16,688 nt of DNA from Candidatus Woesearchaeota archaeon UBA153 (GTDB lineage: Archaea > Nanobdellota > Nanobdellia > Woesearchaeales > UBA525), in assembly GCA_002503705.1 (NCBI GenBank), contig DASH01000069.1, forward strand, positions 1 to 16,688, in the 5' to 3' direction. Made by a program: the position numbers and the translations under genes. A model generated the notes under the pieces. That model saw nothing but the letters and a program-made list of their open reading frames with translations. It did not search any database and was not told the origin of the DNA. Shown in pieces: positions 10,613 to 16,688 of the stretch (the first letter of the stretch is position 1; each line of letters opens with the position of its first letter).

Positions 10613-11737
10613 CTAGTCGACGAACTCGATGCCGAGCTCCTCTTCAATCTCCTTCCCTTTGCCTTTCCCGTCAGCGATCATCGAGCGCCCGATGATCTGG
10701 CTCGACCGGACTCCCGTCACGATGAGCAACACCCTGATCGTGCCCGCGAGGTCGTCGCTGATCTGCGCGCCCCAAATGACCCGGGCGTCATCGTCCAAGC
10801 GGACGCTGACCGTCTCGACGACGCGACGCGCCTCCTCGAGCGTCATGTCGCTGCCGCCGCTCACGTTGATGAGCGCGCCGTTCGCGCCGCCGATGTCCAC
10901 GTCCAAGAGCGGGTTGTTGATGGCCTTCTCGACAGCCTCGACCGCCCGGTTGTCAGTGTCGCTCTCGCCGACGCCGATGAGGGCGACGCCGCCGTTCCCC
11001 ATGACCGCGCGGATGTCCGCGAAGTCGAGGTTGACGAGGCCCGCTTTCGTGACGAGCTCCGCGATGCCCTTGACGGCATTCGTGAGGATTTCATCCGCGA
11101 CCTTGAAGGCGGTGTGCAACGGCAAGTCGGGCGCGAGCTCCAAAAGCTTGTCGTTCGGGATGACGATGAGCGTGTCCACCTGCTTCTCCAACCGTTCAAG
11201 GCCGTGCAGCGCGTTCTCGTAACGACGGTTCCCCTCCATCTCGAACGGCATCGTGACGACCGCGACGACGAGCGAGCCGAGCTTCTTCCCGATCTCCGCG
11301 ACGATCGGCGCGCTGCCCGTGCCGGTGCCGCCGCCGAGGCCGCACGTGATGAAGACCATGTCGCTGTTCTGCAGCGCGTTCTTGATCTCGTGCTCTTGCT
11401 CGCGCGCCGAGTCCTCGCCGACCTTGGGGATGCTCCCGGCGCCGAGGCCTTTCGTCAAGTCCTTGCCGATGAGGATCTTCTTGTCGGCGCTCGTGTAGAG
11501 CAAGTCTTGAGCGTCCGTGTTGATCGCGACCATCTCCGCGCCCGTAATGCCGACTTCCGTCATGCGATTGATGGTGTTGTTGCCGCCGCCGCCGCAGCCC
11601 ACGACCTTGATCTTCGCGCGCTGCTGGCTCAGCAACTGCTCGAGCTCGTCGTCGACGGCTGTGCGTTTCTGCGGCAGCGTCTTGTTCGCGGCCGATTGCT
11701 GGGCGACGTCTTTCGCGTTCTGGATGATTGAGTCCAT
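10613..11737 (-). CDS. ftsZ: Cell division GTPase FtsZ
   Basis: 374 residues from ATG 11737, preceded by GGAGGTG. GTPase landmarks are G-C-G-G-G-G-N-N (47-54), the tubulin signature G-G-G-T-G-T-G (135-141), N-D-K-L-L (195-199) and the T7-loop N-L-D-F-A-D (236-241), so filament GTP hydrolysis should be intact. The N-terminal 40 residues before the core are helical and typical of archaeal FtsZ1. FtsZ1 in euryarchaea is also linked to secE-spt5. The long open frame upstream of 11737 is a shadow of the FKBP gene. The C-terminus ends G-I-E-F-V-D. Confidence 0.96.
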   Translation of the reverse strand: MDSIIQNAKDVAQQSAANKTLPQKRTAVDDELEQLLSQQRAKIKVVGCGGGGNNTINRMTEVGITGAEMVAINTDAQDLLYTSADKKILIGKDLTKGLGAGSIPKVGEDSAREQEHEIKNALQNSDMVFITCGLGGGTGTGSAPIVAEIGKKLGSLVVAVVTMPFEMEGNRRYENALHGLERLEKQVDTLIVIPNDKLLELAPDLPLHTAFKVADEILTNAVKGIAELVTKAGLVNLDFADIRAVMGNGGVALIGVGESDTDNRAVEAVEKAINNPLLDVDIGGANGALINVSGGSDMTLEEARRVVETVSVRLDDDARVIWGAQISDDLAGTIRVLLIVTGVRSSQIIGRSMIADGKGKGKEIEEELGIEFVD

Positions 11738-11798
11738 GAGTGTGCACCTCCCCGAATTCCCCTTCCTCGTCTCCAGGATACCCCTTTTCTCCTCGACG

Positions 11799-11811
11799 CT
11801 CATATATATAC
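11799..11811 (-). promoter_or_regulatory. TATA box of the ftsZ-secE-spt5 operon
   Basis: Minus-strand GTATATATATGAG begins immediately after the FKBP stop (TAA at 11814-11812). It predicts a start near 11780 and a leader of about 43 nt holding GGGGAGGTG. Confidence 0.6.
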
Positions 11812-12495
11812 TTAGTGGTGCGGGTGGTCCGACGCGGCGCCGCCGTGGTGGTGCGCCTCGACGTGGTAGCTCACCGTGTGCAGCTTCGTGAGCTTCGTGA
11901 TGAGCGTGTTCAAGCTCTCCGCGAGGGGTTGCGGCAGGGCGTGGTCGACGGTGATGACGACGTGGCCCTCGCCCTCGATCGTGACGCCGTGGTGGTGGAG
12001 GGCCGCCATGTCGAGGATGGCTGCGACTTGCACTGCCGGGTCCGTGACGACGCGCGTGACGTCGACGTCGTACGTGACGTCCTTGCCGGCGAGCGGATGA
12101 TTGAAGTCGACGGTGACGCGGCCGCCGCTGATCGTACGGACGACGCCGTAGTGGCCGTCGATGTTCAAGGGCAAGCCTTGCACGGGCTGGATGTTCGCCT
12201 CCTTGAATTTCTGGAGCGGGATGAGCTTGAGGAGCTTCGCGTCCTTCTTGCCGAACGCTTTCTCGGCGGGGAGCGAGCACGAGTGCGCGCCCAGAGTCTT
12301 GCCCGTCAAGTACTCGTCGAGACCGGGCAAGAGCTGGCCTTCGCCGATGCAGATGATCGCGGGCTTGTACGCCGCTTTCTGGTCGAGCCTGCCCGTCATC
12401 GCGTCCTCGCGCCGCGTCGTGTCGAAGATGGTGCCGTCCTCGAGCTTGCCGGTGTAGTCGAGTTCGATGAAATCCCCGGTCTTGATCGTCGCCAT
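11812..12495 (-). CDS. FKBP-type peptidyl-prolyl isomerase, SlyD-like, His-rich tail
   Basis: 227 residues. The N-terminus G-D-F-I-E-L-D-Y-T-G-K-L-E-D-G-T-I-F-D-T-T is the classic FKBP start. L-L-P-G-L-D-E-Y-L-T-G-K follows, then the insert-in-flap chaperone segment (about 85-135, F-K-E-A-N-I, G-H-Y-G-V-V). V-D-F-N-H-P-L-A-G-K-D-V-T-Y-D-V closes the FKBP core, the pattern of archaeal SlyD-type isomerases. An extra C-terminal domain of about 75 residues carries H-H-H-G-V and ends H-H-H-G-G-A-A-S-D-H-P-H-H, suggesting metal binding as in SlyD. Start choice: ATG 12495 is about 10 nt after GAGG; ATG 12501 and 12522 are in-frame alternatives. Confidence 0.92.
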   Translation of the reverse strand: MATIKTGDFIELDYTGKLEDGTIFDTTRREDAMTGRLDQKAAYKPAIICIGEGQLLPGLDEYLTGKTLGAHSCSLPAEKAFGKKDAKLLKLIPLQKFKEANIQPVQGLPLNIDGHYGVVRTISGGRVTVDFNHPLAGKDVTYDVDVTRVVTDPAVQVAAILDMAALHHHGVTIEGEGHVVITVDHALPQPLAESLNTLITKLTKLHTVSYHVEAHHHGGAASDHPHH

Positions 12496-12580
12496 GAGCA
12501 TTCCTCGTTCTTCCGCCCTCATGCTCGCCGCTGCGCGTTGAGTCGAGGCCAGAAGTGCAACCGTCGAGAAACAAGCGGTT

Positions 12581-12590
12581 CTTTAAAAAG
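12581..12590 (-). promoter_or_regulatory. TATA box of the FKBP gene
   Basis: Minus-strand CTTTTTAAAG predicts a start near 12560 and a leader of about 60 nt. It is divergent from the small-gene-b promoter about 75 nt away. Confidence 0.5.
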
Positions 12591-12639
12591 ATTTCTCTTC
12601 TCGAGAGAAGGGGTGACAACCTCCTTATCCGGAGATTAT

Positions 12640-12668
12640 CCGGCCATTCTAAGGATACTTTTTTATAG
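12640..12668 (+). promoter_or_regulatory. Promoter of small gene b, with shared upstream element
   Basis: CCGGCCATTCTAAGG (12640-12654) followed by TATA TTTTTTATAG (12659-12668), about 26 nt before ATG 12690 (leaderless). The first block matches the element ahead of small gene a. Just upstream are two TTATCCGG copies and a CTCC..GGAG inverted repeat (12621-12634). Confidence 0.6.
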
Positions 12669-12689
12669 GAGCGCGTCCCACAGAACAAG

Positions 12690-12812
12690 ATGACAGTCCT
12701 CCATCCCGATAAGACGTTGTTCGAGCTGAACCCGCAGCTCAAGAAGGACTTAGATGCGTTCCACGAGAAGCTCCGAAAAGCTGGGCTGCTCGGTACGTTC
12801 AAGTTCGACTAG
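12690..12812 (+). CDS. 40-residue partner protein b (K-T-L-F-E-L family)
   Basis: M-T-V-L-H-P-D-K-T-L-F-E-L-N-P-Q-L-K-K-D, then L-D-A-F-H-E-K-L-R-K-A-G-L-L-G and a C-terminal F-K-F-D. It is the homolog of the 43-residue protein at 9077-9208, with the same order of conserved blocks. It converges on the PIN-B gene: the two stop codons lie within the shared tetranucleotide CTAG (12809-12812). Leaderless promoter. Function unknown; pairing with a PIN protein at both loci points to a linked role, such as inhibitor or regulator. Confidence 0.75.
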   Translation: MTVLHPDKTLFELNPQLKKDLDAFHEKLRKAGLLGTFKFD

Positions 12813-13258
12813 GGTTCTGTAATCTTCAGGCCCCTTTCTCTGAGAAATGCTCGCAACCGTTCTGAACTGAGCAGTTGACGGTCGATCGTCACGAAACGCG
12901 AACACCCCGCAGTTAGCGCGCTCGCGAGGTTGAACGCGTCGTCAAGGCTCGTCCGATAGTCGGCAGAAAGTATCTCGTCGACCATCGTGCCAATTTGCGA
13001 GAGTTTCAAGACCGTGACGCGTCCGTCATCGAGGAGTTCCGTCAAGAGCGTCTTTGCGAGACGGAGACTCTCTTCCCGATACTCTCCGCGCGTTTTCATG
13101 AGAACGCTCACGAACGTCTCGCTGACGACGTAATGCGCGATGACACCTGTCGAGTGCAGCTTGTAGCCGACCGCATTGAGGTACTCTGCGCATTTCGGCT
13201 CGTCACGCTCTCGAAAGACTGTCGCCAGGACGACGCACGCGTCGATATAATCTACCAT
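12809..13258 (-). CDS. PIN-domain nuclease-like protein B
   Basis: 149 residues and paralogous to protein A at 8617-9090. Acidic PIN residues are Asp6 (Y-I-D-A-C-V-V-L), Glu47 (V-V-S-E-T-F-V), Asp106/107 (S-L-D-D-A-F-N-L-A-S-A) and Asp126 (R-F-V-T-I-D-R-Q-L), so the metal site is complete. Likely an RNase of VapC type, with unknown target. There is no VapB-like gene upstream on its strand; the only tightly linked gene is the convergent 40-residue protein. It sits between the FKBP and CMP-kinase-like genes. Its TATA box is 26 nt from ATG 13258, implying a leaderless mRNA. Confidence 0.85.
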   Translation of the reverse strand: MVDYIDACVVLATVFRERDEPKCAEYLNAVGYKLHSTGVIAHYVVSETFVSVLMKTRGEYREESLRLAKTLLTELLDDGRVTVLKLSQIGTMVDEILSADYRTSLDDAFNLASALTAGCSRFVTIDRQLLSSERLRAFLRERGLKITEP

Positions 13259-13277
13259 GAAGGCGCGAAGCGACAGA

Positions 13278-13307
13278 GGTTAAAGAGCGTTCCCCGACGA
13301 AAACCGG
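13278..13307 (-). promoter_or_regulatory. Promoter of PIN-B with shared upstream element
   Basis: Minus-strand CTTTAACC (13285-13278) is about 26 nt from ATG 13258. Upstream is CCGGTTTTCGTCGGGGA (13307-13291), resembling CCGGTTTTTCGGGGA at the PIN-A promoter. No inverted repeat like that of PIN-A surrounds this TATA box. Confidence 0.5.
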
Positions 13308-13368
13308 AAGAATCACGGGTGAGGAAAGAGTTTTCCGTTGATGCTGAAGAATATCGTGCCGGGAGCGT

Positions 13369-13914
13369 TCACTTCTTCGGTTCGAGCTTGAACTTCTCGA
13401 GGACTTCCTCGACGAGCGGCTCCGGCCGTTTGTTCGTCGTGTCGAGCACGAGGTCGTAGTTCGTCATCGAGAACGGGTCGACGCCGTACAATCTCACGTA
13501 TCGTCTCCGGTCGCTCTCCAACCGTTCCTTGTTCAGCCGCATCGCCTCGTCCACGTGCGCGGCCTGCTCGCCGACGCTGTCGCGCTGCATGAGACGTTGC
13601 GCGCGCACTTGCTCGTCAGCGTCGACGAAAAGCTTGACGCTGCGCGGGATGAAGTGGAAGCCGAGCCGGCAGTCGATCACGAAATCATCTTCAGTTTCGC
13701 CGAGGCGCCGCTGATACTCGTCGAACTGCGTGTCCGTGTCCTCCTCGCCCTCGCCGAGCCGGTTCAATTCGGCGAGCGTGATGCCGCGCTTCGTCGCGTA
13801 GTCGCGCCGCACATCACCGATGCTGTAATGCGTGTAGCCGAGCCTCTCCGCGAGCAGTTTCGCGAGCGTGCTTTTCCCGGAACCGGGCGTGCCCGTCAAC
13901 GTGATGACCGCCAT
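13369..13914 (-). CDS. Cytidylate-kinase-like P-loop kinase
   Basis: 181 residues. Walker A is G-T-P-G-S-G-K-S-T (8-16). The Y-S-I-G-D-V-R-R-D-Y-A segment and T-L-A-E-L-N-R-L-G-E match the lid and NMP-binding layout of archaeal CMP kinases (S-x-G-D/E-x-x-R...G-x-x-L-x-E-x). V-I-D-C-R-L-G-F-H-F-I corresponds to the I-D-x-R-L strand, followed by L-F-V-D-A-D and an R-rich lid region. It would phosphorylate CMP/dCMP in pyrimidine salvage. The divergence from typical Cmk leaves open another small-molecule or nucleoside kinase. ATG 13914 lies close behind its TATA box (nearly leaderless). Confidence 0.75.
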   Translation of the reverse strand: MAVITLTGTPGSGKSTLAKLLAERLGYTHYSIGDVRRDYATKRGITLAELNRLGEGEEDTDTQFDEYQRRLGETEDDFVIDCRLGFHFIPRSVKLFVDADEQVRAQRLMQRDSVGEQAAHVDEAMRLNKERLESDRRRYVRLYGVDPFSMTNYDLVLDTTNKRPEPLVEEVLEKFKLEPKK

Positions 13915-13940
13915 AACGACGAGCCGCGCGTGGCGAGGGT

Positions 13941-13949
13941 TAATAAAAG
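13941..13949 (-). promoter_or_regulatory. TATA box of the CMP-kinase-like gene
   Basis: Minus-strand CTTTTATTA centred about 31 nt upstream of ATG 13914. Confidence 0.5.
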
Positions 13950-13986
13950 TTACGACGGGAGACGAGTCTCTTCAAGATACCTACAA

Positions 13987-13995
13987 CTTTAAGAA
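13987..13995 (+). promoter_or_regulatory. TATA box of the 154-aa gene
   Basis: CTTTAAGAA centred about 27 nt before ATG 14018, implying a leaderless mRNA. It is divergent from the CMP-kinase-like gene promoter, about 40 nt apart. Confidence 0.45.
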
Positions 13996-14017
13996 CTAAC
14001 AGTAATTCCTGGATTAC

Positions 14018-14482
14018 ATGCGGAAGCCAGGCATCTTCTACGGCGGTTATGACGAAGCAAACCTTCCCTTCATCGAACGTCCAGTGCGCGAGTTAGTACG
14101 CGCCATGAACGCCATCCCGTACATCATAACGTACAGTTCGTGCGGTGGCCACCCGCAACTCTTCTACGATGAAACGCTCGCAGCACACGTGGACTTCGAG
14201 GTCAACGACCAGAAGGCGGCGAAACGATTGTACCGTCGGATTTTGTATCAGAACTGGGTTCTCGGAGAACCGAAAAGCTGGGTTGATATCTCCCGCACAT
14301 ACGCCAACACCCACCAATATGATCGGCTCGATATCGACAATCCGACTCATGATAATCGACTCATCTGGAGTGAAAGCATGACCATTCGAGGATTTGGGCA
14401 AGAACCGGTCACTGCGCGACGCCAGTTACGACGACGCATCACGGAACTCACCGATCTCTTCCGACGAGAAGTATCGCGGTAG
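14018..14482 (+). CDS. 154-residue hypothetical protein with S-S-C-G-G-H-P motif
   Basis: The N-terminus is M-R-K-P-G-I-F-Y-G-G-Y-D-E-A. A conserved-looking block Y-I-I-T-Y-S-S-C-G-G-H-P (residues 35-46) is followed by A-H-V-D-F-E-V. The pattern resembles uncharacterised proteins with an S-C-x-G-H motif in which Cys and His could bind metal or act catalytically. It also recalls the T-x-S-S-C-S-G segment of TYW3-type tRNA methyltransferases, but length and remainder do not support that call. The second half is Arg-rich (R-R-Q-L-R-R-R-I-T-E-L). Codon use is slightly more AT-rich than the flanking ribosomal genes. Function not assigned. Confidence 0.7.
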   Translation: MRKPGIFYGGYDEANLPFIERPVRELVRAMNAIPYIITYSSCGGHPQLFYDETLAAHVDFEVNDQKAAKRLYRRILYQNWVLGEPKSWVDISRTYANTHQYDRLDIDNPTHDNRLIWSESMTIRGFGQEPVTARRQLRRRITELTDLFRREVSR

Positions 14483-14493
14483 ACACACCTTTA

Positions 14494-14563
14494 TCTTTAA
14501 AAACCCGGGTTGATTCCCCCCCGGTAAGGTTGCAGTAAGTTAAGTGAGGTTGCAGTAAGTTAA
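14494..14563 (+). promoter_or_regulatory. Thermosome promoter and tandem leader repeat
   Basis: TATA-like TCTTTAAAAAC (14494-14504) predicts a start near 14525. Immediately there, AGGTTGCAGTAAGTTAA occurs twice (14527-14543 and 14547-14563) with an exact 20-bp period. The two copies lie at or just downstream of the start site in the roughly 80-nt leader. They could be a regulator binding site; no known heat-shock operator was recognised. Confidence 0.55.
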
Positions 14564-14605
14564 CAGCAAGGTGTATTCGCATATTCCTTCAGGGGTGGTT
14601 CCATC

Positions 14606-16237
14606 ATGAGTAACTCGAACAACGTCCAGCCAATCTTCATTCTTGCCAACGACACGACGCGCACGACCGGAAGGGAAGCGCAGCGGATGAACATCCAGGC
14701 GGCGAAGCTCGTCGCGGAAACCGTCAGGACAACGCTCGGCCCGAAAGGCATGGACAAGATGATCGTCGACTCGCTCGGCGACGTGACCGTGACGAATGAC
14801 GGCGTGACGATCCTGCAGGAGATGCATATCGACCACCCGACGGCGAAGATGGTCGTCGAGATCGCGAAGACGCAGGAGCATGAGGTCGGCGACGGAACGA
14901 CGACGGCAGTCGTCCTCGCGGGCGAGCTCCTCAAGCGCGCCGAATCCTTGCTCGACCAGGAGATTCACCCGACGATCATCGCGAAGGGCTACCGCATGGC
15001 CGCCGAGAAGGCGCAAGAGATCCTCAACGCGATTGCGGTGGACGTCAAGCCGGAAGACAAGGCGATGCTGCAGAAGATCGCGATGACCGCGACGACCGGC
15101 AAGGGCGCGGAGACGGCGAAGGAGCACTTGGCAAGCGTCGTCGTCAATGCCATCTTGAGCGTGGCGGAGAAGAACGGGAACGCGTTCGCTGTCGACCACG
15201 CGGACGTGAAGATTGAGAAGCGCGTCGGCGACAGCGTCGAGCAGACCGAGCTCATCAACGGCCTCGTCCTTGACAAGGAGCGCGTCCACCCGAACATGCC
15301 GCGAGTGGTCGCGAACGCGAGACTCCTCCTCCTCGACACGTCTTTAGAGATTAAGAATACCGAGACTGACGCGAAGATCAGCATCACCGACCCCGCGAAG
15401 CTGCAAGAATTTCTTGACATGGAGGAGCGCATGCTCAAGCGGATGGCGGAGAAGGTCGTCGCGACCGGCGCGAACGTCGTCATCTGCCAGAAGGGCATCG
15501 ATGAGGTCGCGCAGCACTACCTCGCCAAGGCGAACGTGCTCGCGTTGCGTCGCGTGAAGAAGAGCGATCTCGAACGCCTCGCGAAAGCGACGGGCGCGCG
15601 AATCGTGAGCAACCTGGATGACGCGTCAAAGGTGGACCTCGGCGCTGCCGGCGTCGTCGAAGAGTTGAAAGTTGGCGAGGAGCCAATGACGTATATCCGC
15701 GAGTGCAAGCACCCGCGCGCGGTCACCATTCTCGTCCGCGGCGGCACCGAGCACGTCGTCGCGGAAGTCGAGCGCGCGTTGCAGGACGCGCTCGGCGTCA
15801 CGGCCGCGGTGTTGAAGAGCGGCAAGGTCGTCGCTGGCGCTGGCGCTCCGGAGATTGAGCTCGCGAAGCGGTTGCGCGCGTACTCGATGACGCTCTCCGG
15901 CCGGGAACAGCTCGCGGTGCAGGCGTTCGCGGACGCGATGGAGTCCATCCCGCGAACGTTGGCGGAGAACGCGGGCATCGACCCCATCGATGCGCTCACC
16001 GAATTGAAGGCCGCGCACGACAAGAACGAACTCTGGGCAGGCATCAACGTCTTCACCGGGCGGAAGATGGACGCGTGGAAGGAGGGCGTGCTCGAGCCGT
16101 TGAAGATCAAGACGCAGGCGGTGAGCAGCGCCGCGGAGGTCGCCATCATGATCCTGCGCATCGACGATGTCATCAACGGCGCGAAAGCGAAAGAGCCGGT
16201 CGCGCCGCGGATGCCGGGCATGAACGGCGACGAGTAG
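14606..16237 (+). CDS. thsA: Thermosome subunit (group II chaperonin)
   Basis: 543 residues, standard length. Equatorial domain motifs are R-T-T-L-G-P-K-G-M-D (41-50), T-N-D-G-V-T-I-L (63-70) and G-D-G-T-T-T (95-100), the ATP-binding and catalytic core. The apical domain lies roughly at 215-370, with R-G-G-T-E-H at its end, followed by G-A-G-A-P-E-I-E-L-A-K-R-L and the C-terminal D-D-V-I motif. The tail ends P-G-M-N-G-D-E rather than a long G-G-M repeat. It assembles into the double-ring ATP-dependent folding chamber. The start ATG is preceded by GGGGTGGTT. Monocistronic, with a T-rich 3' end. Confidence 0.96.
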   Translation: MSNSNNVQPIFILANDTTRTTGREAQRMNIQAAKLVAETVRTTLGPKGMDKMIVDSLGDVTVTNDGVTILQEMHIDHPTAKMVVEIAKTQEHEVGDGTTTAVVLAGELLKRAESLLDQEIHPTIIAKGYRMAAEKAQEILNAIAVDVKPEDKAMLQKIAMTATTGKGAETAKEHLASVVVNAILSVAEKNGNAFAVDHADVKIEKRVGDSVEQTELINGLVLDKERVHPNMPRVVANARLLLLDTSLEIKNTETDAKISITDPAKLQEFLDMEERMLKRMAEKVVATGANVVICQKGIDEVAQHYLAKANVLALRRVKKSDLERLAKATGARIVSNLDDASKVDLGAAGVVEELKVGEEPMTYIRECKHPRAVTILVRGGTEHVVAEVERALQDALGVTAAVLKSGKVVAGAGAPEIELAKRLRAYSMTLSGREQLAVQAFADAMESIPRTLAENAGIDPIDALTELKAAHDKNELWAGINVFTGRKMDAWKEGVLEPLKIKTQAVSSAAEVAIMILRIDDVINGAKAKEPVAPRMPGMNGDE

Positions 16238-16242
16238 AGGGC

Positions 16243-16272
16243 ATTATTTTCGTTTAACTTTTTCTGCTCTTC
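16243..16272 (+). terminator. T-rich 3' end of the thermosome gene
   Basis: After TAG 16237 the plus strand has TTATTTTCG, TTTAACTTTTTC and TCTTCTTCTC, consistent with archaeal T-tract termination. Confidence 0.4.
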
Positions 16273-16348
16273 TTCTCTCGCTCGTTTCTCAACGCCTCGT
16301 ACGTTGTTCTTCACGCGCGTTTCTCTCCCATCGTCAAAAACGAAAAAC

Positions 16349-16357
16349 TATTTAAAC
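16349..16357 (+). promoter_or_regulatory. TATA box of the histone-fold gene
   Basis: TATTTAAAC preceded by a purine-rich CGAAAAA (BRE-like). It predicts a start near 16380 and a leader of about 44 nt with GAGGTGG ahead of ATG 16424. Confidence 0.6.
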
Positions 16358-16423
16358 GAAAAGACCGGGGAACAATTTCGAGGGATTTTCTCTCGAGAAA
16401 AAAACCATATTGAGGTGGAACAC

Positions 16424-16585
16424 ATGCTGGTCGTCAAGGCGAAGATCAAGGATTACACGACAGGGTACAACGTCGCCGGGGACTTCTCGGAGGCGTTGAA
16501 CGAGAAGGTCGTCGCGCTCATCAAGGATGCGGTCAAGCGCGCCGACGGGAACGGCCGCCGCACCGTCATGGCGAAAGACCTGTGA
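16424..16585 (+). CDS. Small histone-fold protein
   Basis: 53 residues: M-L-V-V-K-A-K-I-K-D-Y, then N-V-A-G-D-F-S-E-A-L-N-E-K-V-V-A-L-I-K-D, A-V-K-R-A-D-G-N-G-R-R-T and V-M-A-K-D-L. The long central helix followed by R-A-x-x-N-G-R-R-T-V-x-x-x-D-L is the histone-fold ending (helix 2, loop, R-T-V, helix 3). Short archaeal proteins of this form are often annotated as DUF1931 or CBF/NF-Y-like. Probable DNA-binding role as a dimer. ATG 16424 is favoured by the GAGGTGG site; the open frame upstream to 16304 is rejected because it crosses the promoter. Confidence 0.75.
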   Translation: MLVVKAKIKDYTTGYNVAGDFSEALNEKVVALIKDAVKRADGNGRRTVMAKDL

Positions 16586-16688
16586 GTAGTTTCGTCTAAC
16601 CTCTTTTTATTCAGTATTCTTGCCGAGCGTAGCTCGTTCCCCACACATATTCTGCTGAGCGAAAGCTCAGTCCCGTGCTGGCGCGGCA
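16586..16688 (+). other. Right-edge non-coding stretch with hairpins and repeat
   Basis: No gene seen. It begins with a T-rich run (CTCTTTTTATTC, 16605-16616) suited to terminating the histone-fold gene. Two hairpins follow, CGAGC-GTA-GCTCG style at 16624-16635 and CTGAGC-GAAA-GCTCAG (16665-region, GNRA loop). The window stops in the repeat CCGTGCTGGCGCGGCA (16673-16688), also present at 4316-4331. It may be the start of a further RNA or repeat element outside the window. Confidence 0.4.

Noticed and set aside
11738..12802. N-terminal extension of the ftsZ frame to 12802
   Set aside because: It runs antisense-free but out of frame through the FKBP gene, is Arg/His-rich low-quality protein, and ATG 11737 has GGAGGTG and its own TATA box.
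14018..14482. TYW3-type tRNA methyltransferase
   Set aside because: Only the S-S-C-G segment is reminiscent; length and the remaining motifs do not fit.

Overview
The window is archaeal. It encodes the archaeal/eukaryotic-type ribosomal proteins L21e, L15e, L31e, L39e and S19e, archaeal RNA polymerase subunit F (Rpb4), a DUF655 protein, Spt5/NusG with a SecE partner, a thermosome subunit and a histone-fold protein. It also has a tRNA-Gln interrupted by an intron at 37/38, and nearly every gene is preceded by an AT-rich TATA box rather than bacterial -35/-10 elements. The DNA is GC-rich by eye, genes are short and densely packed, and many proteins are small. A DPANN-type or other compact-genome archaeon is plausible, but lineage cannot be fixed from this window.

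Layout. 1-1240: end of a lycopene-cyclase-domain membrane protein, a two-gene operon of 39- and 43-residue proteins, and a frameshifted small DMT-type membrane protein. 1239-1540: intron-containing tRNA-Gln behind a structured leader. 1547-2233: cysteine-repeat lipoprotein. 2324-3702: L21e-rpoF-DUF655 block. 3744-4008: a large foldable non-coding element. 4119-4244: 41-residue protein. 4512-5081: L15e. 5278-6132: unknown protein, then an HPF/RaiA-like protein. 6177-6331: a second foldable non-coding element. 6368-7530 (minus): S19e-L39e-L31e operon. 7687-12495 (minus): FKBP, FtsZ, SecE, Spt5 and L11, interrupted between Spt5 and L11. 12690-13258: a second PIN locus. 13369-14482: CMP-kinase-like gene and an unknown gene. 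14606-16585: thermosome and histone-fold protein.

How genes work together. Most of the window is information processing (ribosome, RNA polymerase, elongation, secretion, chaperoning, cell division). Embedded in it are two copies of a small cassette: a PIN-domain nuclease gene converging tail-to-tail, with overlapping 3' ends, on a gene for a 40-43 residue protein sharing a K-T-L-F-E-L core. All four genes look leaderless. The two small-gene promoters share one upstream element, and the two PIN promoters share another. One copy splits the usual nusG-L11 junction. This toxin-antitoxin-like pair, in an orientation unlike ordinary VapBC operons, is the best candidate for an undescribed system. 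The second theme is two candidate structured RNAs that share a motif of the form GGGGGUUGUCCCUYACGGGG, plus a third, unrelated fold.
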